NCBI RefSeq assembly: GCF_009935865.1
Contig: NZ_QWEL01000001.1
Location: 248,001-312,000 of the forward strand
DNA from: Odoribacter sp. Z80
GTDB lineage: Bacteria; Bacteroidota; Bacteroidia; Bacteroidales; Marinifilaceae
Length of the DNA: 64,000 nt
Reading direction: 5' to 3'
The translations under genes were made by a program, and so were the position numbers. The notes under the pieces are model-generated. The model saw only the letters and a list, made by a program, of their open reading frames with translations, did not search any database and was not told the origin of the DNA. Positions 8,278 to 18,424 of the stretch are shown here, piece after piece. The first letter of the stretch is position 1; every line of letters starts with the position of its first letter.

Positions 8278-9924
8278 TTAAAATCTGAATCTGACACCTA
8301 AATTTAAATTCTCCTTAAATTGTAATTTCCGGGAATAATTTTCATCGTAATTGGTTTCCGTATAAACGGAAGCAGACATGAAATAATTGATCTTAAAGTT
8401 TATGCTCATTTTCCAGTTTGCGGTGACCGGGATACGCTTTTTCTCCTCATTTTCCGTTCCTTTATTGAGGTATTTGTCCTTATTTTCATAACTCATGAAC
8501 AGTTTCACTTCGTTGGTGATTTCCATAATTTTAAAAATATTGACAATCTTACTGTATACGTTTAATTGTGCACCGGCTTCCCGCTTTGAACGTTTGCCTT
8601 CTTCTATGCCGTAGCGTTGGGCGTCCACTTTGGAAGTGTCCCGTACGAAATTCCATTTTCCGGCAATGGGAGAGAGTACCAACGAAAAATTGTCATTGGG
8701 CTTATAGTCCATACCCAAAGAGAGGGTAAAGTAACCGGGACTCATAAAATTAGCAACTAATATACGGTCCGCATCTTTGGGATAATCGTAAGAGTTGAAT
8801 AACTGGGTCTGAGCATTGAATTGTGTTGTATAATACCAGTGTTTAAAAGCCTTTTGTCCCAATTTAGAATTTAACTCAAGCCAGTCTTCGTTTTTACGAA
8901 TATCTTCCTCTCCGGTTTTCATGAATCCGAAGCGATAATGCATCCGGTTTTCCCAGCTGGTTTTATTTTTATTGTAATTCCAGTAGTAGCGGAGGTTACT
9001 AAGCAGAGAAAGGGAGTTTTCGCCACCACTGGCCCAATTGGCCACTTTGCCCTGGCTCATATTGATTTCCACTTCGGAATAGTAGGTCCAGTAACGCCTT
9101 TTCAATTCTCCCGGCTGCATCGGTCTCAATGCAAACCATTCTTTCGGAATAGGATTGGCTATGACTTCTTTTTTTTCCGGCATTTTTTTCTGAGGAGTCG
9201 GGACCTGATAGACATCTTCGTCCACATAAATTTTCAGACGGTTGGCATCCGGTATGACCTCGATCCAGGTTCCAATGGTATCGCCGGCTTTTGTATTGGC
9301 CCAAAACCGATGAAAAGAAGTCCGGCCATTATTCATCCAAAAACGCAGGGTATTTTCAGTAATATTCATGATTTCCACCAATACCGAATCACGATTCGCA
9401 TCTCTGAGCCACAAATAATTGGAATCATTTCGGACATAAGAGAGAAAAGTCTGCAAATCCGTATTTTTGTAATCCTCAAAATCTCCGGTCAGCAAATGCT
9501 GATTCGCTTTGTAAAATTCAATGCTGTCGAAAGTAATGTGTTCCTGTATTTTCCGTATCGCTTGTTCCTGGCGCGGAACAAAGGATTCTGAGTACTCCTT
9601 CAGGTAATGAACCATTTTTTTTAAGCGTTCATTTTCGGCATATTTAACCAGAACACGGATGGCTTCCTGAACCTCAGCATCGGTGTATTTTTCCTGTTTC
9701 AGGTTTTGAAGGGCATAGCGGACTCCCGGATTCTCAATATCGCTGTTTTCCAGTTTCTTTTTTACCAGCAGGACGGGAAAAGCACTGGTTGCCGCAAGTG
9801 AATCCTTTCCCCGGACAGGCTGTGAGTTTAGAGTCCGGAGCTGTATGGTATCCGGTTCTATTATCTGGGCACTGAGAGGGGAGACACCTGATAAAAACAA
9901 GAAAAACAGGAAAAAAAACTTCAT
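8278..9924 (-). CDS. DUF3078 outer-membrane-type protein
   Basis: No biochemical function is known for this family. The 548-residue protein has a signal peptide (about residues 1-19, ending at SAQ). A mixed region of about 230 residues follows. The C-terminal DUF3078 part has alternating aromatic strands (GKVANWASGGENSLSLLSNL, then WENRMHYRFGFMKTG) and ends in FRF. The strand pattern and terminal phenylalanine suggest a beta-barrel in the outer membrane; that is inference. It lies between the SDR gene (10-base gap) and the nucleoid protein (12-base gap), so it is probably co-transcribed with both. Confidence 0.8.
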   Translation of the reverse strand: MKFFFLFFLFLSGVSPLSAQIIEPDTIQLRTLNSQPVRGKDSLAATSAFPVLLVKKKLENSDIENPGVRYALQNLKQEKYTDAEVQEAIRVLVKYAENERLKKMVHYLKEYSESFVPRQEQAIRKIQEHITFDSIEFYKANQHLLTGDFEDYKNTDLQTFLSYVRNDSNYLWLRDANRDSVLVEIMNITENTLRFWMNNGRTSFHRFWANTKAGDTIGTWIEVIPDANRLKIYVDEDVYQVPTPQKKMPEKKEVIANPIPKEWFALRPMQPGELKRRYWTYYSEVEINMSQGKVANWASGGENSLSLLSNLRYYWNYNKNKTSWENRMHYRFGFMKTGEEDIRKNEDWLELNSKLGQKAFKHWYYTTQFNAQTQLFNSYDYPKDADRILVANFMSPGYFTLSLGMDYKPNDNFSLVLSPIAGKWNFVRDTSKVDAQRYGIEEGKRSKREAGAQLNVYSKIVNIFKIMEITNEVKLFMSYENKDKYLNKGTENEEKKRIPVTANWKMSINFKINYFMSASVYTETNYDENYSRKLQFKENLNLGVRFRF

Positions 9925-9934
9925 GTCTCAGGTT

Positions 9935-10744
9935 TTATTTAAAAGGAGAATCGGGTTCTTTTGCCATGTGCTTATAACTGAGATAATCTACTAAAGCAGG
10001 CATCCATTTACTCAGGAATACAGCCAGTTTCCCTTCAACAAAAGTCATGATAATCTCTCTCTTTCTTTTCCGGATTCCTTTTACAATCAGGGAGGCACAT
10101 CGTTCTGCACTCATCATTTCAGACTCATTTCTGGGACTTTCACCTTGTTGGCGTCCATCTGCATCCAACGCTGTTTTTCGTATATTGGAAGCTGTAAAAC
10201 CGGGTGCGGCCACCAGGACATGCAGGCCTTTTTTCCGATTTTCAATTCTTACGGTATTCAAAAAACCCCTCACGGCAAATTTACTGGCTGCATAACCCGT
10301 CCGTCCGGGAAGACCGATAAAACCTGCAATCGAGATGATTCCGGCAACGCTCCCTTTAGTTTGTAATAAATAGGGTAAAGCGTATTTGGTACAATAAACG
10401 GTTCCCCAAAAATTAACATCCATAACTTTATGCAAAACCATGGTATCCAGATCTTGCAGTAAGGCCCTCATAGAAATACCGGCATTATTGATCAATACGT
10501 CGATTCGTCCGAAATGCGCGTAAGTTTGTTCTATCAATTCTTTACAAGCAATTTCCTTGGTGACATCCGTCCGTACAGGAAGAATGTCCGTGCCTTGCTT
10601 TTTTAAATCTTCTTCGATACGCAACAATTCCTCAATGTTCCGCGAGGCAATCGCAATCTTCGCTTTCTGACGTGCTAATTCATATACTAAAGCTTTACCG
10701 ATTCCAGAAGATGCACCCGTAACAATTACAACTTTATCCCGCAT
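9935..10744 (-). CDS. Short-chain dehydrogenase/reductase
   Basis: NAD(P)-dependent oxidoreductase of the classical SDR family; substrate unknown. The start MRDKVVIVTGASSGIG is preferred over an ATG 39 bases further up, because the promoter TATCTTTG lies in that stretch and the Rossmann fold begins at once. Of 269 residues, the TGASSGIG cofactor loop is at 9-16 and NNAG near 89. The catalytic set is S (IISIAG), Y and K (GYAASKFAV). The C-terminal extension with SKWMPALVDYLSYK is like membrane-peripheral SDRs of the DHRS7 type. First gene of the run that ends with mltG. Confidence 0.88.
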   Translation of the reverse strand: MRDKVVIVTGASSGIGKALVYELARQKAKIAIASRNIEELLRIEEDLKKQGTDILPVRTDVTKEIACKELIEQTYAHFGRIDVLINNAGISMRALLQDLDTMVLHKVMDVNFWGTVYCTKYALPYLLQTKGSVAGIISIAGFIGLPGRTGYAASKFAVRGFLNTVRIENRKKGLHVLVAAPGFTASNIRKTALDADGRQQGESPRNESEMMSAERCASLIVKGIRKRKREIIMTFVEGKLAVFLSKWMPALVDYLSYKHMAKEPDSPFK

Positions 10745-10770
10745 AGTCAATCGTTTTCTGATTATTTGGA

Positions 10771-10778
10771 CAAAGATA
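10771..10778 (-). promoter_or_regulatory. Promoter -7 element of the SDR-to-mltG run
   Basis: Minus-strand TATCTTTG, an exact consensus match, about 27 bases before the SDR start. Confidence 0.6.
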
Positions 10779-10882
10779 ATCATTTTTGTTTATTTGGTGT
10801 AGCATTCTGATCGGAAAGAGGGTTTTTATTCCACCTCTATATTGTGTCCTATAATTTATATTATGTTAAGTAGTGGATTTCC

Positions 10883-10910
10883 AAAAAAGGGGGAGTATTG
10901 CATCCCCCTT
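10883..10910 (-). terminator. Intrinsic terminator after the TPR gene
   Basis: Minus strand reads AAGGGGGA, loop TGCAATAC, TCCCCCTT, then TTTT. It sits 11 bases past the TPR stop and separates gyrA-TPR from the SDR run. Confidence 0.88.
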
Positions 10911-10921
10911 GAGTATTTAAG

Positions 10922-12094
10922 TTATTGGGCATTTAATTTTGCCTGGATTTCATCGTATTTCTGCTGATATTTGGGATCGGTATTTCTCAACCTGAAATAC
11001 AATTGTTTTAATGTAGCCAGTGTATTCTGTTCTGTTGGTTCCAGCTCCAGGGCTTTTTCAAAGTAAGGAATAACAGACGCATATCCGGCATACACTTTTT
11101 CGATACCTTTGTTATATTCGTTGATATCTACAATATTGCTGACTTCCTGGTCCAATTTTATCACCTCACTTAATTTTACATTTCCCAAACCATACTGAGC
11201 CATAAAATCCTTAGGGTCATATTCTAATGTTTTCTGGTACATTTCTCCGGCTTTCTCCATCTGCTGGAGTTTTTCGTACAATAATCCCTTTGCCCTGTAA
11301 TAAGATGCATTTGTCGGATCCTGCTCGATGGCCTTGTCCAGGAATACAAATGCTTTTTCGGCATCCGTATTCAGATAATGGTTGATCAGTTCCACCAGCA
11401 TAGCCGAATTGTTAGGAAACAATTCATATCCTTTTTGCAGTACCTTCAAGGCTTCCTCTTCTTTGTTCTGCGCTTTCAAGGCTGCAGCCAGGAAAGGATA
11501 AGTCTGGGAAAGATTGTAATTATACGTCAGAGCTTTCTTGTAGTATTCCTCTGCTTTGACAAAATTATTGGATCTTTGTGCAGCAATAGCAGCATTAAAG
11601 ATCACGGCCGTATCTATTACTGCTGCATTTTCTTTTGTCACAATCGGTGAATGTTCCAGTTCCAACACTTTTTCGAAAGTATTGAAAGCTTCCGCAAAAT
11701 TGTCGGCATTGTAATATTCAATTGCTTTATTGGTATAATCAATAATCAGATTTTTATATTGTTGTTCCAATTTATCCGTATATTTTTTCTTTACATCCAA
11801 CTCAATCACTTTATTGTAGGCTTCCAGGGCAATATCCAGAGCATTTCCGGGGGCTAATTTCCGGTAATCAGGTATCGGGCTTTCATAAAGAGCCTGATAA
11901 ATTTGTCCTTTCGTAAAATAGCCTTTGTCATAATTTGCACATGCTTCGTGCTGCATTGCTTCATCAATCAACTTTTTGGCCTGATCCAGCTTACCTGAAG
12001 TAAAGTAACTTGTTGCTTGTATTACTTTTCCTTTTTGTGCATAAATTGCAGTTACACAAAAAAGGAGAACCATAAGGAAAGATAATTTTCTCAT
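10922..12094 (-). CDS. Tetratricopeptide repeat protein, exported
   Basis: The 390-residue protein has a clear signal peptide (MRKLSFLMVLLFCVTAIYAQ) and no lipobox cysteine, so it is probably periplasmic. At least six TPR-like units can be read: around residues 20-60, 85-130, 165-200, 200-235, 240-275 and 275-310. Typical elements are AEEYYKKALTYNY, ALKVLQKGYELFP and AFVFLDKAIEQDPTNASYYRAKG. TPRs bind proteins, but the partner is unknown. It lies 60 bases after gyrA and has its own terminator, so it may be read through from gyrA. No enzyme motif was found. Confidence 0.85.
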   Translation of the reverse strand: MRKLSFLMVLLFCVTAIYAQKGKVIQATSYFTSGKLDQAKKLIDEAMQHEACANYDKGYFTKGQIYQALYESPIPDYRKLAPGNALDIALEAYNKVIELDVKKKYTDKLEQQYKNLIIDYTNKAIEYYNADNFAEAFNTFEKVLELEHSPIVTKENAAVIDTAVIFNAAIAAQRSNNFVKAEEYYKKALTYNYNLSQTYPFLAAALKAQNKEEEALKVLQKGYELFPNNSAMLVELINHYLNTDAEKAFVFLDKAIEQDPTNASYYRAKGLLYEKLQQMEKAGEMYQKTLEYDPKDFMAQYGLGNVKLSEVIKLDQEVSNIVDINEYNKGIEKVYAGYASVIPYFEKALELEPTEQNTLATLKQLYFRLRNTDPKYQQKYDEIQAKLNAQ

Positions 12095-12154
12095 ACGTAA
12101 AAATGTTATATTAATTTATGTTCATTTCACGAATTTCGGAGTTTCCGGGTTACA

Positions 12155-14659
12155 TTAATCATTATTATCCTCCGGAGCTAATCCGGTATTTTCTTCTGTA
12201 AACTCGCTGTTTTCTTCTTTCGAAGCAGAAACTTTGGCAACAGCAGCAATCGAATCGTCGTTCCGCAGGTTGATTAATTTTACACCTTGGGTATTCCGTC
12301 CCATGACCCTCAGGCTGCTTACCTCTAAACGTATAGTAAGCCCGGAACGGTTAATAATCATCAGATTATCTTCATCGGTCACATCAATCAAGGCAATCAG
12401 ATTTCCCACTTTTTCCGTCATGTTGATTGTCTTGACGCCCTTCCCTCCCCGGTTGGTTATTCTGTAATCTTCTATGGCAGAACGTTTCCCGTAACCGTTC
12501 TCAGAGACAACCAAAATGTTGGCATTAGTCGGTTCAACACAAACCATTCCAACAGCTTCGTCTGTTTCTTCCATCCAGACTCCGCGTACTCCTGAAGCCG
12601 TACGACCCATCGGACGCACTTTAGATTCCGGGAAACGGATGGCTTTACCCGATTTAACGGCAATCATAATATCGTTTTCCCCATTCGTCAGTTTGGCTTC
12701 CAATAACTGGTCACCTTCCTTAATGGTAATGGCATTCACTCCGTTCTGACGCGGACGGGAATAAGCTTCCAATGTCGTTTTCTTGATAATTCCTTTCTTG
12801 GTACACAGTACGATATAGTTGCTATTTATATAATCAGCATCTTTCAATGACAGTAGATTAATATAAGCTTTCACTTTATCATCCGGTTCTATATTCAGTA
12901 AGTTCTGGATTGCCCGGCCTTTGGATTGTTTGGTGCCTTCCGGAATTTCATATACCTTCAACCAGAAACATTTTCCTTTTTCAGTAAAGAAAAGCATGGT
13001 GTTGTGCATGGTAGCCATAATCATGTGCTCCAGGAAGTCTTCATCCCGGGTTGCGGAACCTTTGGATCCGACTCCTCCCCTGTTCTGGACTTTATATTCA
13101 GATAATGGAGTGCGTTTGATGTACCCCATGTGGGAAATGGTGATAACCATTTCTTCATCGGCATAAAAATCTTCCGGATTGAATTCTTCGGAGGCATAAA
13201 CAATGTCTGTCCTGCGGTCATCTCCATATTGGGCTTTCACTGCCAGAAGCTCATTCTTAATGATCTCCATACGCAATTCTACCCGTGCTAAAACATCGTT
13301 TAAATGAGCAATTAATTTTTCAATTTCCTCGTATTCCGCCCTCAGTTTTTCCTGCTCCAGACCGGTTAATTGGCCCAGACGCATGGCCACAATGGCTGCA
13401 GCCTGTTTATCCGTCAGGCTAAAACGTTCCATCAGGGCACTTTGTGCTTCAACAGGGTTTTTGGAAGCCCGGATCAATTTGATCACTTCATCAATGTGGT
13501 CCGAAGCAATAATTAAACCTTCCAGAATATGGGCCCGTTCTTCGGCTTTACGCAACTCAAACTGCGTACGGCGAACCACCACTTCATGCCGGTGTTCCAC
13601 GAAATGATGGATCATATCTTTGAGATTCAATAATTTCGGCCGCCCATGTACTAAAGCTACATTGTTGACACCGAAAGAAGATTGTAAGGCCGTATGTTTC
13701 AATAAGGTGTTCAATACGACATTGGAAATGGCATCTTTCTTTACATCTATAACGATCCGCATTCCCTCACGGTCAGACTCATCATTAATATTGGAAATGC
13801 CATCTATTTTTTTCTCATTGATCAAGTCGGCTATCCGGGAAATCAGTTCCGCCTTATTGATCATATAAGGAATCTCATGCACAATGATTTTTTCCCGTCC
13901 GTTAGGCAGAACTTCTACAGAGGTTTTGGCCCGGATAACAATGCGGCCCCGCCCTGTCAGGTAAGATTCCCGCACACCACTATACCCGTAAATGGTACCT
14001 CCGGTAGGAAAATCCGGTGCTTTGATGATTTTGATTAAATCCTCAATATCGATATCCTTATTATCTATATAAGCACAAATGGCATCAATGGCATCGTTGA
14101 TATTATGCGGAGGCATGTTGGTAGCCATCCCGACGGCAATACCGGAAGCTCCGTTGACCAACAAATAAGGAATACGGGTGGGAAGTACTGTCGGCTCTTT
14201 TAATGAACCGTCGAAGTTATCTGTCATATCCACCGTATCTTTGTCTATATCCACCAGCATATCTTCAGTAATCTTCGCCATACGGGCTTCTGTATAACGC
14301 ATTGCCGCAGGACTGTCGCCATCTACGGAGCCAAAGTTACCCTGGCCGTCAACCAGCGGATAACGCAAAGACCATTCCTGGGCCATACGCACCATAGCCA
14401 TATATACGGAACTATCGCCGTGCGGGTGATATTTACCGAGTACCTCTCCTACGATTCTGGCTGATTTTTTATAAGGTTTTCCGGATGTCAAGCCTAACTC
14501 ATCCATGCCGAACAACACACGTCTGTGTACTGGCTTCAAGCCGTCACGCACATCCGGTAAAGCCCGCGAAACAATCACCGACATTGAATAGTCAATGTAA
14601 GATGACTTCATTTCCTCTTCAATGTTGATTTTAATAATTTTTTCTCCGCCGTTTTCCAT
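12155..14659 (-). CDS. gyrA: DNA gyrase subunit A
   Basis: Breaks and rejoins DNA to introduce negative supercoils, with GyrB. The 834-residue protein keeps E. coli numbering at the active site: catalytic Tyr122 lies in [11 protein letters not shown], and the quinolone region [17 protein letters not shown] gives Ser83, Ser84 and Met87. Position 87, Asp in E. coli, is Met here. A non-acidic residue at this place also occurs in other Bacteroidales GyrA, so it need not be an acquired mutation. The C-terminal pinwheel contains TNRGGKG as a GyrA-box equivalent, and the tail is short and acidic ([17 protein letters not shown]). Confidence 0.97.
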   Translation of the reverse strand: MENGGEKIIKINIEEEMKSSYIDYSMSVIVSRALPDVRDGLKPVHRRVLFGMDELGLTSGKPYKKSARIVGEVLGKYHPHGDSSVYMAMVRMAQEWSLRYPLVDGQGNFGSVDGDSPAAMRYTEARMAKITEDMLVDIDKDTVDMTDNFDGSLKEPTVLPTRIPYLLVNGASGIAVGMATNMPPHNINDAIDAICAYIDNKDIDIEDLIKIIKAPDFPTGGTIYGYSGVRESYLTGRGRIVIRAKTSVEVLPNGREKIIVHEIPYMINKAELISRIADLINEKKIDGISNINDESDREGMRIVIDVKKDAISNVVLNTLLKHTALQSSFGVNNVALVHGRPKLLNLKDMIHHFVEHRHEVVVRRTQFELRKAEERAHILEGLIIASDHIDEVIKLIRASKNPVEAQSALMERFSLTDKQAAAIVAMRLGQLTGLEQEKLRAEYEEIEKLIAHLNDVLARVELRMEIIKNELLAVKAQYGDDRRTDIVYASEEFNPEDFYADEEMVITISHMGYIKRTPLSEYKVQNRGGVGSKGSATRDEDFLEHMIMATMHNTMLFFTEKGKCFWLKVYEIPEGTKQSKGRAIQNLLNIEPDDKVKAYINLLSLKDADYINSNYIVLCTKKGIIKKTTLEAYSRPRQNGVNAITIKEGDQLLEAKLTNGENDIMIAVKSGKAIRFPESKVRPMGRTASGVRGVWMEETDEAVGMVCVEPTNANILVVSENGYGKRSAIEDYRITNRGGKGVKTINMTEKVGNLIALIDVTDEDNLMIINRSGLTIRLEVSSLRVMGRNTQGVKLINLRNDDSIAAVAKVSASKEENSEFTEENTGLAPEDNND

Positions 14660-14735
14660 CTATATTAAATTTCTGTTAATCAATTAAATAAATAGGACAA
14701 GTGCACTCTTTATTGCATTTTCCCAAAAAATCACA

Positions 14736-14743
14736 CAAATGTA
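14736..14743 (-). promoter_or_regulatory. Probable gyrA promoter -7 element
   Basis: Minus-strand TACATTTG fits TAnnTTTG, about 77 bases before the gyrA ATG. It lies in a 123-base AT-rich gap after the MBL-fold gene. The -33 element is weak. Confidence 0.5.
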
Positions 14744-14782
14744 ATAAAATCAGTTGTTATAAAAAGAATTTATCTCCATTTT

Positions 14783-15553
14783 TTAGTCTTCCGGAATCTC
14801 TGTTGTGAAAGTATCGTAGGCCAATTTTACATTCACGGGCAATTCTTTTGCTACTTCCGCAGCCAGTCCCATTTGATGGCCGATGTGAGTCAGATAGGCT
14901 TCTTGGGGTTGAATGGTTTCAATCACTTTCAACGCTTCTGTCAAGTTGAAATGAGAAAGGTGTTCTTCCTTTCTCAGGGCATTAATGACTAAATATTTCA
15001 CTCCTTTCAATAAATCCATCGAAGTTGAAGGTATGGTTTTAGCATCCGTAATGTAAGCAAATTGATGAATCCGGAAACCCAATACGGGCATTTTGTAGTG
15101 TAAAACCGGTATGGGAATCACCCGGATGTCATCTATATAAAAAGGAGAGCCATCCAATACATGATAATTGATTTCCGGTACTCCGGGATAACGAAAAGCT
15201 GCGAAAGCATAAGAAAAATCTTTATATACGACTTCTTTGGTACCCTCATTGCCATAGACATCCACCCCGCCTTGTTTTACCCAATTGAAGGCCCGGACAT
15301 CATCCAAGCCTCCCACATGGTCTTTGTGGCCATGAGTCAACAAAATTGCCCGGATATCTTTTACTCCTGCACGCAACATTTGGTAACGAAAATCCGGACC
15401 CGCATCAAAAATCAGCTTCCGGCCCTTTATTTCCAACATGGCAGAAGACCTCAAACGTTTATCATGTTTATTCACAGACTGACAAACCGGACAATTACAA
15501 GCGATCACCGGTATTCCCTGTGACGTCCCGCTTCCCAAAATTGTTAATTTCAT
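14783..15553 (-). CDS. MBL-fold metallo-hydrolase (PhnP-like)
   Basis: Zinc-dependent phosphodiesterase-type hydrolase in the cytoplasm; the exact substrate cannot be told. The 256-residue protein starts MKLTILGSGTSQGIPVIACNC. The metallo-beta-lactamase motif LLTHGHKDHVGGLDD is near residue 73, and later metal ligands appear in the HYKMPVLGFR, ITDAKT and THIGHQMG contexts. A paired-cysteine segment CNCPVCQS near 19-25 resembles the PhnP zinc-binding insertion. There is no phosphonate operon nearby, so a phosphonate role is unlikely. Its promoter faces and overlaps that of the RsmI-like gene. Confidence 0.85.
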   Translation of the reverse strand: MKLTILGSGTSQGIPVIACNCPVCQSVNKHDKRLRSSAMLEIKGRKLIFDAGPDFRYQMLRAGVKDIRAILLTHGHKDHVGGLDDVRAFNWVKQGGVDVYGNEGTKEVVYKDFSYAFAAFRYPGVPEINYHVLDGSPFYIDDIRVIPIPVLHYKMPVLGFRIHQFAYITDAKTIPSTSMDLLKGVKYLVINALRKEEHLSHFNLTEALKVIETIQPQEAYLTHIGHQMGLAAEVAKELPVNVKLAYDTFTTEIPED

Positions 15554-15573
15554 TGCTTTCTAAATTGTCTCAA

Positions 15574-15611
15574 CAAAGATAATATTTATTGCAAAATTGG
15601 TATTATCTTTG
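15574..15611. promoter_or_regulatory. Face-to-face overlapping divergent promoters
   Basis: CAAAGATAATA (15574-15584) and TATTATCTTTG (15601-15611) form a perfect 11-base inverted repeat. Each half contains a TATCTTTG -7 element, one firing left into the MBL-fold gene and one right into the methyltransferase. With normal -33/-7 spacing each -33 falls inside the other -7, so the two promoters should compete. Confidence 0.65.
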
Positions 15612-15635
15612 AACGAAATAAATTGTAATTCATTC

Positions 15636-16355
15636 ATGGGAAAATTGTTTTTACTCCCTAATACATTAGGTGAAACAAGTATTGCGGCAGTCATACCCTC
15701 CGAAGTAATTGATGTTATCAGAAGTATTAGGATATTCGCAAGCGAAAATCCCCAAAACACTCGTCGTTACCTGAAAAAAATAGACAAAAATATAGTTATT
15801 GATGAGTTGATATTTTTAGAATTAAACGAGCATTCTTCCGCCAAAGATACCGAAGCCATATTGGCTTATTTGGAAAAAAACGATGTAGGAATTATTTCTG
15901 AAGCCGGTTGTGCAGGCATTGCAGATCCGGGAGCGGAACTGGTGGCTCTTGCCCATCAGCATGATTATCGCGTCATCCCTTTGGTTGGCCCCTCTTCTAT
16001 TCTTTTATCTCTCATGGCATCCGGATTAAACGGACAAAATTTTTCTTTTCAGGGGTATCTGCCTGTCAAAAACAATGAGCGGAATAAGGCGTTGAAAAAT
16101 TATGAAAGACAGTCGGCTTTAGAAAACCGGACACAAATTTTCATTGAAACTCCTTACAGAAACCGGAAACTGTTTGAAGAAATGCTCCAGACTCTGCATG
16201 CCGATACTTTACTGACCATTGCCTGTGATATCACAACCCCCAATGAGTATATAAAAACGCTGCCTGTCCGGGAATGGAAAAAGCAACAGCCGGACATCCA
16301 CAAACGTCCTGCCATATTTCTGATTTACGTTCCACGCTCTTTCAAACGGTGCTGA
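15636..16355 (+). CDS. Tetrapyrrole-methylase-family SAM methyltransferase, RsmI-like
   Basis: Probably 16S rRNA (cytidine-1402-2'-O)-methyltransferase or a close Bacteroidota relative, using SAM. The start MGKLFLLPNTLGE (15636) is chosen because the TATCTTTG element ends at 15611 and the reading frame upstream of this ATG has no family similarity. Of 239 residues, the family motifs are the N-terminal LFLLPNTLG, ISEAGCAGIADPG near 90, and PLVGPSSILLSLMASGLNGQNFSFQGYLP near 120-145. Canonical RsmI has CPAIADPG; here it is CAGIADPG. Length is shorter than E. coli RsmI because the C-terminal helical domain is absent. Confidence 0.8.
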   Translation: MGKLFLLPNTLGETSIAAVIPSEVIDVIRSIRIFASENPQNTRRYLKKIDKNIVIDELIFLELNEHSSAKDTEAILAYLEKNDVGIISEAGCAGIADPGAELVALAHQHDYRVIPLVGPSSILLSLMASGLNGQNFSFQGYLPVKNNERNKALKNYERQSALENRTQIFIETPYRNRKLFEEMLQTLHADTLLTIACDITTPNEYIKTLPVREWKKQQPDIHKRPAIFLIYVPRSFKRC

Positions 16356-16481
16356 TTTTTCACAGGTTACAAATTTATACCGTTTCCGACTTTTTTCTGA
16401 TATTCACGCAGAAAGACCAAACCCCCTGTTTTCATTTTTCAGCAACTCTTTGAAAAGAGAATACGTAGATAATGGGTAAAT

Positions 16482-17558
16482 ATGAAAGAAAAGGACATGG
16501 AAAATTCTGTAAGGATTACTGACATATTGGGAGAGAAACAAGAGTATTATTTAGGGCATACATGCCAAACTGTCCCTGCATTCTTATTGCATCTACCCTC
16601 CCCGGATACGGTGGAAAGAATATGGGCAGACAGCAACCGCTCCCAGCAGACACTCAATAACTTTCAACGTCTGTTGAGCCACGGACGTCTGGCTGGTACC
16701 GGCTACATTTCCATTCTCCCGGTGGACCAGGGGATAGAACATACTGCAGGGGCGTCTTTTGCTCCCAATCCGCTTTATTTCGACCCCGAAAATATTGTTC
16801 GGTTAGCCATAGAAGGTGGTTGTAGTGCTATTGCTTCCACATTCGGAGTTTTGGGAAGCGTAGCCCGTAAATATGCACATAAAATTCCCTTTATTGTGAA
16901 AATAAATCACAATGAACTGCTTAGCTATCCCAATAACTATGACCAGATCCTCTTCGGTAGTGTAAGGGAAGCCTGGAATATGGGAGCTATCGGAGTCGGT
17001 GCCACCATCTATTTCGGTTCACCAGAAAGCCGCCGTCAACTGACAGAAATTGCGAAGGCATTTGAATACGCACATCAACAGGGGATGTTCACCATTCTTT
17101 GGTGCTATCTGAGAAATCCTGCATTTAAAAAAGAAGGGACAGATTACCATGAAGCGGCCGATCTGACCGGCCAGGCTAATCATTTGGGGGTGACCATAGA
17201 AGCGGACATTATAAAGCAAAAACTACCGGTCACCAACGGAGGTTTTACAGCTTTACATTTCGGAAAAACGGACGAACGAATGTACAACCGGCTTGCCTCT
17301 CCCCATCCCATTGACCTATGCCGTTATCAGGTCGTGAATTGTTATATGGGACGTGTGGGGCTGATAAATTCGGGAGGTGCTTCACAGGGAGACAATGATT
17401 TGCAGGAAGCAGTCATTACGGCAGTTGTAAACAAAAGAGCCGGAGGCATGGGTTTGATTGCAGGGCGGAAAGCTTTTCAAAAAAATATGCAGGATGGCAT
17501 ACATTTATTGCACGCCATTCAGGATGTATATCTGGATCAAGAGATTACCATTGCCTGA
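16482..17558 (+). CDS. fbaB: Class I fructose-bisphosphate aldolase, DhnA/FbaB type
   Basis: Schiff-base aldolase that cleaves fructose-1,6-bisphosphate to triose phosphates and works in reverse in gluconeogenesis. The 358-residue protein shows [17 protein letters not shown] near residue 75, VKINHNELL near 145 and [10 protein letters not shown] near 245. The last matches the region that carries the Schiff-base lysine in E. coli FbaB. A phosphate-binding end follows ([12 protein letters not shown], then GLIAGRKAF). The start could also be the Met five codons on (16497). It converges on gpmA with a 10-base gap and no obvious terminator. Confidence 0.9.
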   Translation: MKEKDMENSVRITDILGEKQEYYLGHTCQTVPAFLLHLPSPDTVERIWADSNRSQQTLNNFQRLLSHGRLAGTGYISILPVDQGIEHTAGASFAPNPLYFDPENIVRLAIEGGCSAIASTFGVLGSVARKYAHKIPFIVKINHNELLSYPNNYDQILFGSVREAWNMGAIGVGATIYFGSPESRRQLTEIAKAFEYAHQQGMFTILWCYLRNPAFKKEGTDYHEAADLTGQANHLGVTIEADIIKQKLPVTNGGFTALHFGKTDERMYNRLASPHPIDLCRYQVVNCYMGRVGLINSGGASQGDNDLQEAVITAVVNKRAGGMGLIAGRKAFQKNMQDGIHLLHAIQDVYLDQEITIA

Positions 17559-17568
17559 GAAATATGAA

Positions 17569-18318
17569 TCAATCTTTTTTCTTTCCCTGATTGGCAACGG
17601 CATTCATCAATTTATTAATTTCTTCGGGGTCTCCGAGAAAATAATCATTGATCAAATGCATTTCTTCATCAAAATCAAATACATAGGGAACAGCCGTAGG
17701 TAAGTTCAAGTTGACGATATCTTCATCGGAAATATTTTTCAGGTATTTAATAATTCCCCGCAAGCTATTCCCGTGAGCCGTAACTAAAATCTGGTCTGTT
17801 ACTTGCAAAGAAGGAAAAATTTCTTTTTTCCAATAAGGTAAAATCCTTTCTACGGTATCTTTCAAAGCTTCCGTAGAAGGTAACATTGCCGGGGGCACTT
17901 GTTTGTAACGCCGGTCGAAACGAGGGTTCCGGCTATCTTCCGGAGACAGTGCCGGAGCAGGAATATCGTAACTCCTACGCCAGATTAACACTTGTTTGTC
18001 ACCATACTCTGCTGCGGTTTCACTTTTATTCAAACCTTGTAAGGCTCCATAATGCTTTTCGTTCAGTCGCCAGCTTTTTTCCACCGGAATCCAATCCAAA
18101 TCCATCGCATCCAACACATAATTCAAGGTTTTTATGGCTCTTTTTAGATAAGATGTATAGGCTTTATCGAAAACAAAACCTTTTTCTTTCAATAAATTAC
18201 CCGCTTTTACTGCCTCTTTTATACCCTGTTCAGACAAATCGACATCGGTCCATCCGGTAAACCTGTTCTCTTTGTTCCATAAGCTTTGTCCGTGGCGAAG
18301 CAAAACAATCCTTTTCAT
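17569..18318 (-). CDS. gpmA: 2,3-bisphosphoglycerate-dependent phosphoglycerate mutase
   Basis: Interconverts 3- and 2-phosphoglycerate in glycolysis. The 249-residue length and motifs are standard: [25 protein letters not shown] at 4-28 with the phosphohistidine at His9, the Lys-Arg pair in [10 protein letters not shown], and the second histidine in [15 protein letters not shown]. The C-terminal [25 protein letters not shown] lid is present. It is transcribed against fbaB. No clear promoter was seen upstream of its start. Confidence 0.96.
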   Translation of the reverse strand: MKRIVLLRHGQSLWNKENRFTGWTDVDLSEQGIKEAVKAGNLLKEKGFVFDKAYTSYLKRAIKTLNYVLDAMDLDWIPVEKSWRLNEKHYGALQGLNKSETAAEYGDKQVLIWRRSYDIPAPALSPEDSRNPRFDRRYKQVPPAMLPSTEALKDTVERILPYWKKEIFPSLQVTDQILVTAHGNSLRGIIKYLKNISDEDIVNLNLPTAVPYVFDFDEEMHLINDYFLGDPEEINKLMNAVANQGKKKD

Positions 18319-18373
18319 ACTGGTTCTGGTTTAATATGATAAGTACGTGAATGCTTTTGCAGGGTTACAAAAA

Positions 18374-18403
18374 AGAACTCTCCTGCGTTAGCAGAAGAGT
18401 TCC
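18374..18403 (-). terminator. Terminator of the perR-rubrerythrin unit
   Basis: Minus strand: GAACTCT-TCTGC, loop TAAC, GCAGG-AGAGTTC, then TTTTTT. It lies 21 bases past the rubrerythrin stop. Confidence 0.87.
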
Positions 18404-18424
18404 ACTCAAGTCCGAAAATACCGG

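Noticed and set aside
8938-9591. 217-residue open frame on the plus strand
   Set aside because: It lies wholly antisense to the DUF3078 gene, has no recognisable domain, and follows from that gene's codon use.
12155-14659. Met at gyrase position 87 as a resistance mutation
   Set aside because: Non-acidic residues at this site are natural in Bacteroidales GyrA, and Ser83 is intact.
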